A DNA stretch of 64,000 nt from an uncultured Olsenella sp. (lineage in GTDB: Bacteria; Actinomycetota; Coriobacteriia; Coriobacteriales; Atopobiaceae), in NCBI GenBank assembly GCA_900316105.1, contig ONBR01000010.1, positions 17,240-81,239 of the forward strand. The letters run 5' to 3'. Shown one piece after another: positions 34,323 to 42,566 of this stretch. How positions within the stretch are numbered: position 1 is the first letter of the stretch; each line of letters begins with the position of its first letter. The notes beneath the pieces are model-generated. The model ran no database searches and had not been told where the DNA came from. It saw only the letters and a program-made list of their open reading frames with translations. The position numbers were made by a program, and so were the translations under genes.

Positions 34323-36353
34323 CTACCTCACCCCACTTGAGTCGACCGCGGACGAGGAGTCGGGGCTGTCGTATATCTCGCCCAGGATGTCCCTGACCAC
34401 ATAGAGGGCACCCTCGCTACCGAAGCCACCGTACTCGATCATGGCGGCGATGGCGTACTGGGGGTCATCCCAGGGGGCATAGACGATGAACCAGCCGTGG
34501 GGATGGTCCTTGCCAGACTCGGCGGAACCGGTCTTGCCGGCAAGCTCCACGGGAAGGTTGGTGAAGTGCGAGGCCTGGGCCTCGTTCTCGCGGTAGATGA
34601 CGCCCTTCATGCCCGCCTTGACGAGGTCCATGTAGTCGGAGCGTTCGTCGATCTGGTAGTTCGTCCCGTCCTGGTAGTCCACGACGGTGCCGGAGCCCAC
34701 GATGGGGTCAACCGACTTCAGGAGATGGGGACGGGGCACCTTGCCGTTGGCGGCGATGCCCGCATACACGCAGCACATCTGCAGGGGCGTGACCAAAAGG
34801 TCGCCCTGGCCGATGGCGAGGTTGGTGTAGTCGCCGCCCTTCCACTGGCGGTCCTCCTCGTTGGCGTTGGAGAAGTAGGACTCCTTCCAGGCGGCGTCAG
34901 GCACGCGACCAGCGGCCTCGCCGGGGAGGTCGATGCCCTCGAGGGCGCCCAGACCCCACTGGCGGAAGGTCTGCTGCATGCCGTCCTGGTTCGAGGACTC
35001 AAAGAAGCCCTTGCCGATCTCGTAAAAGACGACGTCGCAGGAGTAGGTGATGCCATTCTGGAGATTCATGGCACCATGACCCTTCTTCTCCCAGCAGTAC
35101 TGTCCCGACGCGGCGCCGAAGCCCGTCCAGTAGCCCGTGCAGTAGTAGGAGGAGTTGGACGTGGCAATGCCGTTGTTGAGGGCCGCAAAGGCCGTGAGGG
35201 GCTTGATGGTGGAGCCCGAGGGGTACTGGCCCGTAATCGCCCTGTTGATCATGGGGTTGTGGGCCTCCTCGGAGGAGAGGGCCTCCCAGTCGTCCGCCGA
35301 GATGCCTCCCACGAAGACGTTGGGAGAGTAGTTGGGATAGGAGGCCATGGCCAGGACGTCGCCCGTATTGACGTCCAGGACTACGGCCGCTCCCCCATTG
35401 CAGTCGCTGCGGCCCTTCTCACGAAGCTTCTTGACGTTCCTGGCCAGAGACTCCTCTGCTGCCTTCTGGATGGCCTTGTCGATGGTCAGGGTCACGTCCG
35501 AGCCGCTCTGGGGCTCCACCGTGCTCGCGGTGCTCAGGACGTTGCCGTTGGCGTCTACGTAGACCTTCTGCTCGCCCTTTATGCCCTGCAGGACGCTCTC
35601 GTACTGGTACTCGATGCCTGCCTGGCCCACCGTGTCGCCCAGGGCGTAATCGATGGCCCCGTCCGACGAGTTAGTGAGCTTCTCCACCTGGTCGGCGTTA
35701 ATGGCACCGGTATAGCCCAAGACCTGGGCCGCCATGGAGCCATTGGGATAGAGGCGCTGGGTCCGCTGGACCACCTCGACCCCATCGAAGAGGTAAGCAT
35801 GCTCGTCCACATAGGCGACGACGCGGCGGGACACATCCTCGGCCACGGTGCGCATGGACTGGGCGCCACCGGTCGTGCTCTGGATGTTGCGCTTGACGGC
35901 CATCTGGGGCATTCCGATGAGGTTTGCCAGGAGCTTCATCTCGACCTCGTTGTCGATGACGTCGGGCTTGGCAACCACGCAGAGACTGGCCCTGTTGGCC
36001 ACCAGCTCCTCGCCATTGCGGTCAAGGATGCGTCCGCGCGGTGCCGGCAGCTCGATGGTACGGGTTCGGTTGTTCTCGGCCTGGGCGCTGTAGTCATCTC
36101 CCGAGACCAGCTGCATGGTCCAGAGCTTCACCAGGAGGGTACCGATGATCGTGCCCGAGAAAATGCTCAGGCCAAAAAGGCGGTTCTTGAAGCCGGCCTC
36201 AGCCGATCCGTCATTGCCTCCCGAGGCACGGGGGACGCCGCCGCCGATGTCGAAGGTAAAGCGGGAGGAGTCCCTACCCAGAAGGACAAAGGCAATCACC
36301 AGGCCCACAATGACCACGGCAAGTATGACGATGACGATGACGACGGGATTCAC
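34323..36353 (-). CDS. mrdA: Penicillin-binding protein 2, class B transpeptidase
   Basis: The elongasome transpeptidase, 676 residues. There are two N-terminal hydrophobic stretches (about 5-27 and 58-75), the dimerisation region (RGRILDRNGEELV), and then the penicillin-binding domain. Active-site motifs are SGSTIKPL (Ser nucleophile), SSN/YSCDVVFYE and the late KTGSAES box. The start is GTG at 36353 with AGGGGG ahead. It lies between mreD and rodA. Confidence 0.95.
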   Translation of the reverse strand: MNPVVIVIVILAVVIVGLVIAFVLLGRDSSRFTFDIGGGVPRASGGNDGSAEAGFKNRLFGLSIFSGTIIGTLLVKLWTMQLVSGDDYSAQAENNRTRTIELPAPRGRILDRNGEELVANRASLCVVAKPDVIDNEVEMKLLANLIGMPQMAVKRNIQSTTGGAQSMRTVAEDVSRRVVAYVDEHAYLFDGVEVVQRTQRLYPNGSMAAQVLGYTGAINADQVEKLTNSSDGAIDYALGDTVGQAGIEYQYESVLQGIKGEQKVYVDANGNVLSTASTVEPQSGSDVTLTIDKAIQKAAEESLARNVKKLREKGRSDCNGGAAVVLDVNTGDVLAMASYPNYSPNVFVGGISADDWEALSSEEAHNPMINRAITGQYPSGSTIKPLTAFAALNNGIATSNSSYYCTGYWTGFGAASGQYCWEKKGHGAMNLQNGITYSCDVVFYEIGKGFFESSNQDGMQQTFRQWGLGALEGIDLPGEAAGRVPDAAWKESYFSNANEEDRQWKGGDYTNLAIGQGDLLVTPLQMCCVYAGIAANGKVPRPHLLKSVDPIVGSGTVVDYQDGTNYQIDERSDYMDLVKAGMKGVIYRENEAQASHFTNLPVELAGKTGSAESGKDHPHGWFIVYAPWDDPQYAIAAMIEYGGFGSEGALYVVRDILGEIYDSPDSSSAVDSSGVR

Positions 36354-36362
36354 GAGAACCCC

Positions 36363-36938
36363 CTAGAGCTTCCCGAGGTGATAGGGGCCACCGCGGTGAC
36401 CGGGACCACGACGCGTGCCCTTCTGAGAAAGCATGAGGGGACGAGAGGAGCCCCTCGTCGAGTAGTGGTAGGCAAAGGGTAGAAAGGCAAGAGAGGTGAG
36501 GAAGAAGGTGGGGATGCTCCTGAGGAAGAGCATGTCGACTATGGATCCGGACAGGCCCACCAGATACATGGCAAGGTTGTAGAAGATACTCACCAGAAGA
36601 GTGACGATGAAGTAGAGAATGAGGGCGGCCGTCATGTCATCCTGGAGCCGGTTGCGCGTCTCCATGCCCATCACGAAGGCCGCGATGGTCAGAAGCAAGG
36701 TCATGAGTCCCATGGGCCCCGTGGTGCTGAGGTCAAAGACCAGGCCAGCGAGGAAGCCGCAGGTGACGCCAAAGCCTCCGCCAACGGTGAGGGCCATGAC
36801 GGCGCAGTAGATCAGCGAGAAGTTGATGTGACCGTTCGCTATGGCGATATTGGGGGCCAGGGCAACCTGGAGCACAAAGCACACGAGCGCCAGCACCAGC
36901 GAATCATGGCGGTTCTTGTTTATGTCGTTAACCTGCAT
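36363..36938 (-). CDS. mreD: Rod-shape protein MreD
   Basis: A polytopic membrane partner of MreC and the elongasome, 191 residues. Five or six hydrophobic segments fit the family, with GGGFGVTCGFLAGLVFDLSTTGPMGLMTLLL as the most recognisable stretch. The C-terminal 30 residues are basic and Gly-rich (GTRRGPGHRGG). It lies between mreC and mrdA. Confidence 0.9.
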   Translation of the reverse strand: MQVNDINKNRHDSLVLALVCFVLQVALAPNIAIANGHINFSLIYCAVMALTVGGGFGVTCGFLAGLVFDLSTTGPMGLMTLLLTIAAFVMGMETRNRLQDDMTAALILYFIVTLLVSIFYNLAMYLVGLSGSIVDMLFLRSIPTFFLTSLAFLPFAYHYSTRGSSRPLMLSQKGTRRGPGHRGGPYHLGKL

Positions 36939-36985
36939 ACTGCCCTATGCCCCCTTCCCTATCTGATCAATTGTACGTCTAGGCC

Positions 36986-38221
36986 CTAGTCCGAGGAGCT
37001 GCCGGACGAGGACGTCGAATCGGAATCGTCAGAGCCATTGCTCTTCTTCGAGGACGACGAAGTGGAGTTCTGCTCCTTCTTTGAGCTGTCCGAGGAGCTG
37101 GACGAGCTCGAGTCATCCGAATCGCTTGAGTCCGAATCGCTAGAGCTGTTGGAGCTCTTTGAGTTCTTCTTGCTGGAGGAGTCGCTGGAGTCATCGGAAT
37201 CGCTTGAACTGCCAGAGTCGGAATCCGAGCCAGAGCCATCGGAGCTGTCGGAGTCCTCCGCATCGGAGTCGGAATCCTCGGAATCGCTCGAAGCTCCGCT
37301 CACCTGGGCGCTGTCCTGCCCGTCAGCATCCGAGATGTCGTCCGCGGTGGCCTCCTGGCCAGTGGTGAGCGAGGTGATGACCAGCACCTCCTCGAAGTTG
37401 GAGAAAGTAGCCACGGGCTCCACCACAATCGTGTAGTAGAGGTCACCGTCGTTCTTGCTCACGGAGAGGACCTTGCCCAGGGGCAGGCCCTTGGGATAGA
37501 CGCCGCCCAGTCCACTGGTGACGACGTTGTCCCCCACCGACACCGTCTGGTCGGTGGCGATGAGCGTCAGGTACAGGGTACCGTCCGCCGAGCCCTTGAG
37601 AACGCCCTGGGCGCGACTGGACTGGACCATGGCGGAGACCGCGGAGTTCTCGTCGGAAATCAGGCGAACCGTAGATGAGGAGGGACCGCACTCGGTGATC
37701 TGTCCAATGACTCCCGAGGAATCGGTGACGGGCATGCCGACACCAAGGCCGGAGGCTGAGCCCTTGTCGATCACGACAGACCGGCTCCACGAGTCCACCG
37801 AGGCCGAGATGATGCGGGCCGCCGTGGACTTGAGCTCGTAGGTGTCCTGGAGATTCAGGAGCTTCTGCAGACGGGAGGCCGCCTGGGCGTCTTCCTCCAG
37901 CTGGGCGTTCTTTGCCGAGAGCTCCTCGTTCTTTGCCTTGAGATCCGAAAGGGTCTCCTGATCAGCCGTCAGGTTGGTAAAGATGTTACCCAGGCCCTGG
38001 AAGGGCATGGCGACAGCAGAGCCGATGAAGCGGATGGGCGTCGTGATGGTCATGAAGCCCTGGCGAGCCGAGACGAAGAAGCCCGACTCGCCCTCGCGCG
38101 CGCCGAGGGTGAATATCACCAGAGAGAGGATGACCAGGACCACAAAGAGCCTGGCACCCGAGTCGTTGTCATTGTTGCGGAGGCTTGGCGTGGGCTGGCC
38201 CACACCCCCAAGACGAGGCAT
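36986..38221 (-). CDS. mreC: Rod-shape protein MreC with long Ser/Asp tail
   Basis: MreC links MreB filaments to wall enzymes from outside the membrane. The 411-residue protein has one N-terminal membrane segment (about 23-40), a coiled coil (about 85-125), and the beta-barrel domain (GVGMPVTDSSGVIGQITECGPSSSTVRLISDENSAVSA; GLGGVYPKGLPLGKVLSV). Residues 311-411 are almost entirely Ser and Asp, with Lys, Gly, Asn, Glu and Thr scattered. MreC proteins normally end soon after the barrel. The tail would lie outside the membrane, next to or within the wall. Confidence 0.93.
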   Translation of the reverse strand: MPRLGGVGQPTPSLRNNDNDSGARLFVVLVILSLVIFTLGAREGESGFFVSARQGFMTITTPIRFIGSAVAMPFQGLGNIFTNLTADQETLSDLKAKNEELSAKNAQLEEDAQAASRLQKLLNLQDTYELKSTAARIISASVDSWSRSVVIDKGSASGLGVGMPVTDSSGVIGQITECGPSSSTVRLISDENSAVSAMVQSSRAQGVLKGSADGTLYLTLIATDQTVSVGDNVVTSGLGGVYPKGLPLGKVLSVSKNDGDLYYTIVVEPVATFSNFEEVLVITSLTTGQEATADDISDADGQDSAQVSGASSDSEDSDSDAEDSDSSDGSGSDSDSGSSSDSDDSSDSSSKKNSKSSNSSSDSDSSDSDDSSSSSSSDSSKKEQNSTSSSSKKSNGSDDSDSTSSSGSSSD

Positions 38222-38229
38222 GGCGGCCC

Positions 38230-39273
38230 TTAGGTAGCGCTCTGGACGAAGCCGCCAGTGAGGGCATTGGCCTCAAGGACCTTCGCACAGCCGTTGACGA
38301 CGTTTTCCAGGGCCGTGGGGCTGACGTTCACGGGAACGCCAGTCTCGTCACGCAGGCGCTGGTCGAGGCCACGAAGGAGGCCTCCACCGCCAGTGAGGAG
38401 AACGCCGTAGTACATGAGGTCGGAAGCGAGGTCGGGCGGGGTCACGTCCAGGGCGTCCTTGACGGCCTTGGTGACCTCGTCGAGGGGCTTGTCCAGGGCA
38501 CGACGAATCTCCTCGGACTCGATGCGGACCGACTTGGGCATGCCCGACAGGACGTCACGGCCATTGACCTCGACGTCCAGCTCCTCGGCCAGAGGAGCCG
38601 CGGAACCCACCTTGATCTTGATGTCCTCGGCCGTGCGCTCGCCGATGGAGAGGTTGTAGGCGTCGCGCACGTGCTCCAGGATCGTCTGGTCGAACTCGTC
38701 GCCAGCCGTACGGATGGACTGGGAGACGACGATGCCGCCCATGGCGATGACGGCTACCTCGGTGGTACCACCGCCGATGTCCACGACCATCGAGCCCGTC
38801 GGGTCCTCGATGGGCAGGTCGGCACCGATGGCAGCGGCCATGGGCTCCTCGATCAGGTAGGCCTGGCGGGCACCGGCGGAGATGGTGGCCTCAAAGACGG
38901 CACGCTTCTCGACCGATGTGACGCCAGAGGGGACGCAGACGACTACGCGGGGCCGGGGCGACCAGGGATAGCGCCTGGTACCGCGGGCCTTCTCGATGAA
39001 GTAGCGAAGCATGACCTCGGTGACGTCGAAGTCAGCGATGACGCCGTCCTTGAGGGGGCGCTCAGCGATGATTGAACCAGGCGTCCTGCCGATCATGCGT
39101 TTGGCATCGGCACCCACCGCCAGGACGCGGTCCGCGTTCTGGTCGATGGCAACGACCGAGGGCTCGTTCAGCACGATGCCCTTGCCGCGAACGGCCACGA
39201 GGGTGTTCGCGGTACCAAGGTCGATGGCAAGGTCGCCATCATATTCACCAAAGAGTGAGTCGATAATCGACAT
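38230..39273 (-). CDS. mreB: Rod-shape actin homologue MreB
   Basis: An actin-like cytoskeletal ATPase, 347 residues. It has the phosphate-1 motif LAIDLGTANTLVAVRGKGIVLNEPSVVA, the phosphate-2 motif MVVDIGGGTTEVAVIAMGGIV, the adenosine motif LLTGGGGLLRG, and EEPMAAAIGADLP. It begins the mreBCD-mrdA-rodA cluster, 44 bases after the TPR gene. Its presence predicts rod-like or ovoid growth with lateral wall synthesis. Confidence 0.97.
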   Translation of the reverse strand: MSIIDSLFGEYDGDLAIDLGTANTLVAVRGKGIVLNEPSVVAIDQNADRVLAVGADAKRMIGRTPGSIIAERPLKDGVIADFDVTEVMLRYFIEKARGTRRYPWSPRPRVVVCVPSGVTSVEKRAVFEATISAGARQAYLIEEPMAAAIGADLPIEDPTGSMVVDIGGGTTEVAVIAMGGIVVSQSIRTAGDEFDQTILEHVRDAYNLSIGERTAEDIKIKVGSAAPLAEELDVEVNGRDVLSGMPKSVRIESEEIRRALDKPLDEVTKAVKDALDVTPPDLASDLMYYGVLLTGGGGLLRGLDQRLRDETGVPVNVSPTALENVVNGCAKVLEANALTGGFVQSAT

Positions 39274-39317
39274 TGACCGTTTCCAATCACAAAGAGACGT
39301 GCGTGGATACGCTCGTG

Positions 39318-40670
39318 CTAGTTATTCGTGGATATGGTACCCGTAGAGCCAGCGCTTGCATCGGTAGAACCCGAGCTTTGCGAAGCGTACATAGCTTCGA
39401 TGCCACTGACCTTCCAACCGATGCCGTCGCGGGAGAGAGCGATGCGATACTGCTGGGTGCCACCAGCGGGCAGGGTAACGGACGCGACCACCGTGGAGGA
39501 GGTCATGTGACGCTCCTCGCTGTCGATGTTGACTGTACCGCCAGCGGAGGGAAGGAGGTCCTTCTCCTGCTTGACCTGCTCGTCGCTCAGGGAGTCGGCA
39601 AAGAGGAGGTCGGTGTCCTGGCCATCGGCGCCAGCGTTGAAGAGCTCCTTGACCACGGTGTCCTGGGTGGGCCAGCCGTAGCCGCGATAGTAGGCGAAGC
39701 CGGCGAGGGCTGCCAGGACGACGAGGATGATCAGGATGATGGCGATGATCCTGCCGCCATGGTGCTGCTTCTTGTTCTTGCGGCGGGCCTTGCGCTCCTT
39801 GCGCTGCCTCTTGTCCTGGGCGACAAGCTCCTCCTCGGAGACGGAGAAAAAGCCCGTGTCATCGGGAGAGGGCATGACCTCGCCCGTCGCACCCGTGGGG
39901 TCCAGGGGGTCGACGCCCACGCCATAGCCTGCGGCGGCCAGGAAGGCGTCGGTCTCGGAGGGACCGCCGCTCTGGATGGACGAGACGGCCTTTTGGGCCG
40001 CGTCATAGGCTGCCTGCGCCTCGGGACGAAGCTGATAGCCGCCTTCGGTGGCATGACCAAAGGCGTCGACGGCCTCGCTCATGCGATTGGCAGCGACGTA
40101 GGCCAGGCCAAGGTCGCCATAGATAGGGCTCTGGTTCTCCAGGGGACCGGCAAAGTCCAGGGCGGTACGGAAGGCCTCGACGGCATCGACGGCACGACCC
40201 ATCTGCATGAAGCAGTTGCCCAGTTCGCAGAGGGCGCTGGAGGGATTGGGGTTGTTTTCGTCGATGGCGGCGTTCCTGAAGGCAACACCGGCCTCGCGGG
40301 GGTTGCCCAGGCGCTTGTAGGCGTTACCCAGGGCGCTGTAGGCCTTGTAGGGAGTAGCGTAGTCGGAGTCCTGAACCGCCATGGTCAGGGAGGCGACTGC
40401 CTCCTGGGGACGGTTGGCGGCCAGGAGGGCGCGGCCCCTGTTGCAGGAGAGGGCACCCGAGTGACCATAGGAGCCGTCTTGGAGGGCGTCGGCGTAGCTG
40501 CGCGCGGCGTCGGCGTAGCGGCCCATCTTCATAAGGCAGTTGCCCAGGAGATGGTCGACAGCACCGGAAACCTCGCCGGGGTCCTTTGCGGCGCTGAGCT
40601 GCTTGACCGCCTCTAGTACGTCTCCACGCTTGTAGGCCGCCTGGCCCGCCTCATATGCCTGCTGGTTCAC
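39318..40670 (-). CDS. TPR-repeat membrane protein
   Basis: A 450-residue protein with an N-terminal array of about six or seven tetratricopeptide repeats (residues 1-220, for example CLMKMGRYADAARSYADAL and ALGNAYKRLGNPREAGVAFRNA). A charged Lys/Arg-rich stretch is followed by one membrane segment (about 305-325, IIAIILIILVVLAALAGFAYY). An external C-terminal domain of about 120 residues follows, with no recognised match. The start is GTG at 40670 with GGGAGG at proper spacing. It lies between a cyclophilin gene and mreB and may be a cell-envelope scaffold, but function is not known. Confidence 0.82.
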   Translation of the reverse strand: MNQQAYEAGQAAYKRGDVLEAVKQLSAAKDPGEVSGAVDHLLGNCLMKMGRYADAARSYADALQDGSYGHSGALSCNRGRALLAANRPQEAVASLTMAVQDSDYATPYKAYSALGNAYKRLGNPREAGVAFRNAAIDENNPNPSSALCELGNCFMQMGRAVDAVEAFRTALDFAGPLENQSPIYGDLGLAYVAANRMSEAVDAFGHATEGGYQLRPEAQAAYDAAQKAVSSIQSGGPSETDAFLAAAGYGVGVDPLDPTGATGEVMPSPDDTGFFSVSEEELVAQDKRQRKERKARRKNKKQHHGGRIIAIILIILVVLAALAGFAYYRGYGWPTQDTVVKELFNAGADGQDTDLLFADSLSDEQVKQEKDLLPSAGGTVNIDSEERHMTSSTVVASVTLPAGGTQQYRIALSRDGIGWKVSGIEAMYASQSSGSTDASAGSTGTISTNN

Positions 40671-40736
40671 TGTCTGACCTCCCAAAACTCATCGAGGACC
40701 CTTCCCCAAAGCAGGAGGGACCTCGCGAAGGAATGC

Positions 40737-41285
40737 TTATCGACTCTCGATCGTGACGGAGTTGATGGTGTCGCCCGCGCGCAGGGCGGCAATGACGTCC
40801 ATGCCCTCGATGGTGGTGCCGAACACGGTGTAGCCGCTGTCGAGGTTGTGCTGGGGACCCAGGCAGAAGTAGAACTGGGATCCAGCGGAGTCCGGGTCCA
40901 TGGAACGAGCCATGGCCAGGGCGCCGTCCACGTGCTTGTTGCGGGGGTTGGTGGAGAACTCCTGCTTGATGCAGTAGCCGGGGCCACCCGTACCGGGCAT
41001 GCCGTCGGGGCCAACCTCACCTGCCGCCACCTGTTCGGGCGTCATGTTGCGCGTGTTGGGGCAACCACCCTGGATGACGAAGCCGGGAACGTAACGATGG
41101 AACTTGAGCCCGTCATAGAAGCCCGTCGTGGCAAGCTCGCAGAAGTTGGCCACGTGGATGGGGGCACCCTCGCCGTCAAGCTTGACCTTGATGGTGCCCT
41201 TCGAGGTGTCGAGCACGGCAACCTCGTCGCCCTTCAGCTGATAGGTCGGCGTATAGAGCTCCTTCTTCCTGCCAAAGAGGCCCAT
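40737..41285 (-). CDS. Cyclophilin-type peptidyl-prolyl isomerase
   Basis: A 182-residue single-domain cyclophilin. Conserved parts are FCELATTGFYDGLKFHRYVPGFVIQGGCP, the active-site SQFYFCLGPQHNLDSGYTVFGT, and ALAMARSMDPDSAGSQF. No signal peptide is visible (MGLFGRKKELYTPTYQL), so it is probably cytoplasmic. The start at 41285 was chosen for the GGAG eight bases upstream; an ATG two codons earlier is too close to that site. Confidence 0.93.
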   Translation of the reverse strand: MGLFGRKKELYTPTYQLKGDEVAVLDTSKGTIKVKLDGEGAPIHVANFCELATTGFYDGLKFHRYVPGFVIQGGCPNTRNMTPEQVAAGEVGPDGMPGTGGPGYCIKQEFSTNPRNKHVDGALAMARSMDPDSAGSQFYFCLGPQHNLDSGYTVFGTTIEGMDVIAALRAGDTINSVTIESR

Positions 41286-41392
41286 GTTCATCACTCCATC
41301 ATGTGAATAGACAATATCTTGCAAAGGATATTCTACCAGGCAAGGGTATTGTTCACATTTTCGGCAAAGGCGGAGGTTTTGGCCTCTCTCCC

Positions 41393-42514
41393 CTAGTTCC
41401 CGCTCTTCTCGTGTGGGGACATGGTGGGATAGGCCTGCTCAAACTGGGTCTGCCAGGAGGATTCGTCCGAACCCGTCAGGAAGCCGTCGATCTGGCTGGC
41501 GTTGGCGACCGGGTCGCTTAGCTCCAGCGCCTGTGTCCAGGCCTTGTCCAAGGCATCCGTGCGGTTGCGCAGGTAGTTGCCTAGGGTCTTCAGGTTCTGG
41601 GCGTCCGTGGCGTAGGTGCCGGAGGTGACATCGATCTCGTCGATTGACGAGATCAGGTTGCTCACGTCCAGGGAGAGCTGGTCTGCCTCGGCCTTGCCCT
41701 TGCTTCTGGCGTCCTCGTCAGCCGAGGCGGCAGTGCTCCTATAGGTCCCCTCGACCTGGGTCGCCCGATCGTTGAGGTCACCCAGGCGACCATAGACATC
41801 CTGAAGCTTTGCCAGGCTGACCGAATCACCGTCCTGGATCACGCCTGTCTGGGTCTTTGTCTCGTCCTGGCCACTGAGGGACTCCATCTCACCGGTATAG
41901 CCAGCCTTGGAGGTGTCAGCCTCTGTCTTTGCGCGGGGATCGCTGGCCGAGGGGTTCCAGGGATGGGTGATGATGAGGGCGCTGCCGCCCACCACGACGA
42001 TTGCCGCGGCAAGGGCAACCACGAAGGTCCTGAGGCGAGGGCCATGGTCGCGCTCATGCTCGGGCAGGCCAGGAACGGGCTCGGAGGGAATGGCGCTCTC
42101 GATGCGGACGAGGGCGTGGGTGTCGTCTGGGGAGGGCTCGTCGTCGGGACGCGCCTGGGACCCGGGCGCAGCATGGGCGGGCCTCTGCTCGTCGGAATCC
42201 GCCTCGAGCTCCACGGGCCTCGCGTCCTCCTCGGGCCCCGCCGCCTTCACGACGGGCTCCTCGGAAGCCACGTATACGGTAGAGACGCCCAGAGCCTTAC
42301 GCTTTCCCCTGCTGACAAAGTGAGCGGGGGCCTTTGGCACCGGGAAACCGCAGCCAGGGCAGGTGGCGGCGCCCTTTGGGATAAGGGCGCCGCAGTTCTC
42401 ACACCACGAACCGTCGAGCTTGGGAATCACCATGGTACTTCCCAGGTCGGCATGGCATGCAGGGCAGCGCTGGGCGCCGTCCGAGACTTGGGCTCCGCAG
42501 TTTGGACAGATCAC
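41393..42514 (-). CDS. Zinc-ribbon single-pass membrane protein
   Basis: A 373-residue protein with two N-terminal zinc ribbons (CPNCGAQ/CPACHAD and CENCGAL/CPGCGFP, residues 3-60). An acidic Pro-rich cytoplasmic linker (about 65-160), one membrane segment (about 163-184) and an external region of about 185 residues with coiled-coil character follow. The GTG start at 42514 has GAGGAG upstream. Proteins with this layout are common and poorly studied in Gram-positives; no function is assigned. It lies downstream of aconitase. Confidence 0.75.
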   Translation of the reverse strand: MICPNCGAQVSDGAQRCPACHADLGSTMVIPKLDGSWCENCGALIPKGAATCPGCGFPVPKAPAHFVSRGKRKALGVSTVYVASEEPVVKAAGPEEDARPVELEADSDEQRPAHAAPGSQARPDDEPSPDDTHALVRIESAIPSEPVPGLPEHERDHGPRLRTFVVALAAAIVVVGGSALIITHPWNPSASDPRAKTEADTSKAGYTGEMESLSGQDETKTQTGVIQDGDSVSLAKLQDVYGRLGDLNDRATQVEGTYRSTAASADEDARSKGKAEADQLSLDVSNLISSIDEIDVTSGTYATDAQNLKTLGNYLRNRTDALDKAWTQALELSDPVANASQIDGFLTGSDESSWQTQFEQAYPTMSPHEKSGN

Positions 42515-42566
42515 AGGACGCTCCTCGAAAAGGGCACGGGCGCCCGCACGATGGTCGCTCGCGCGC

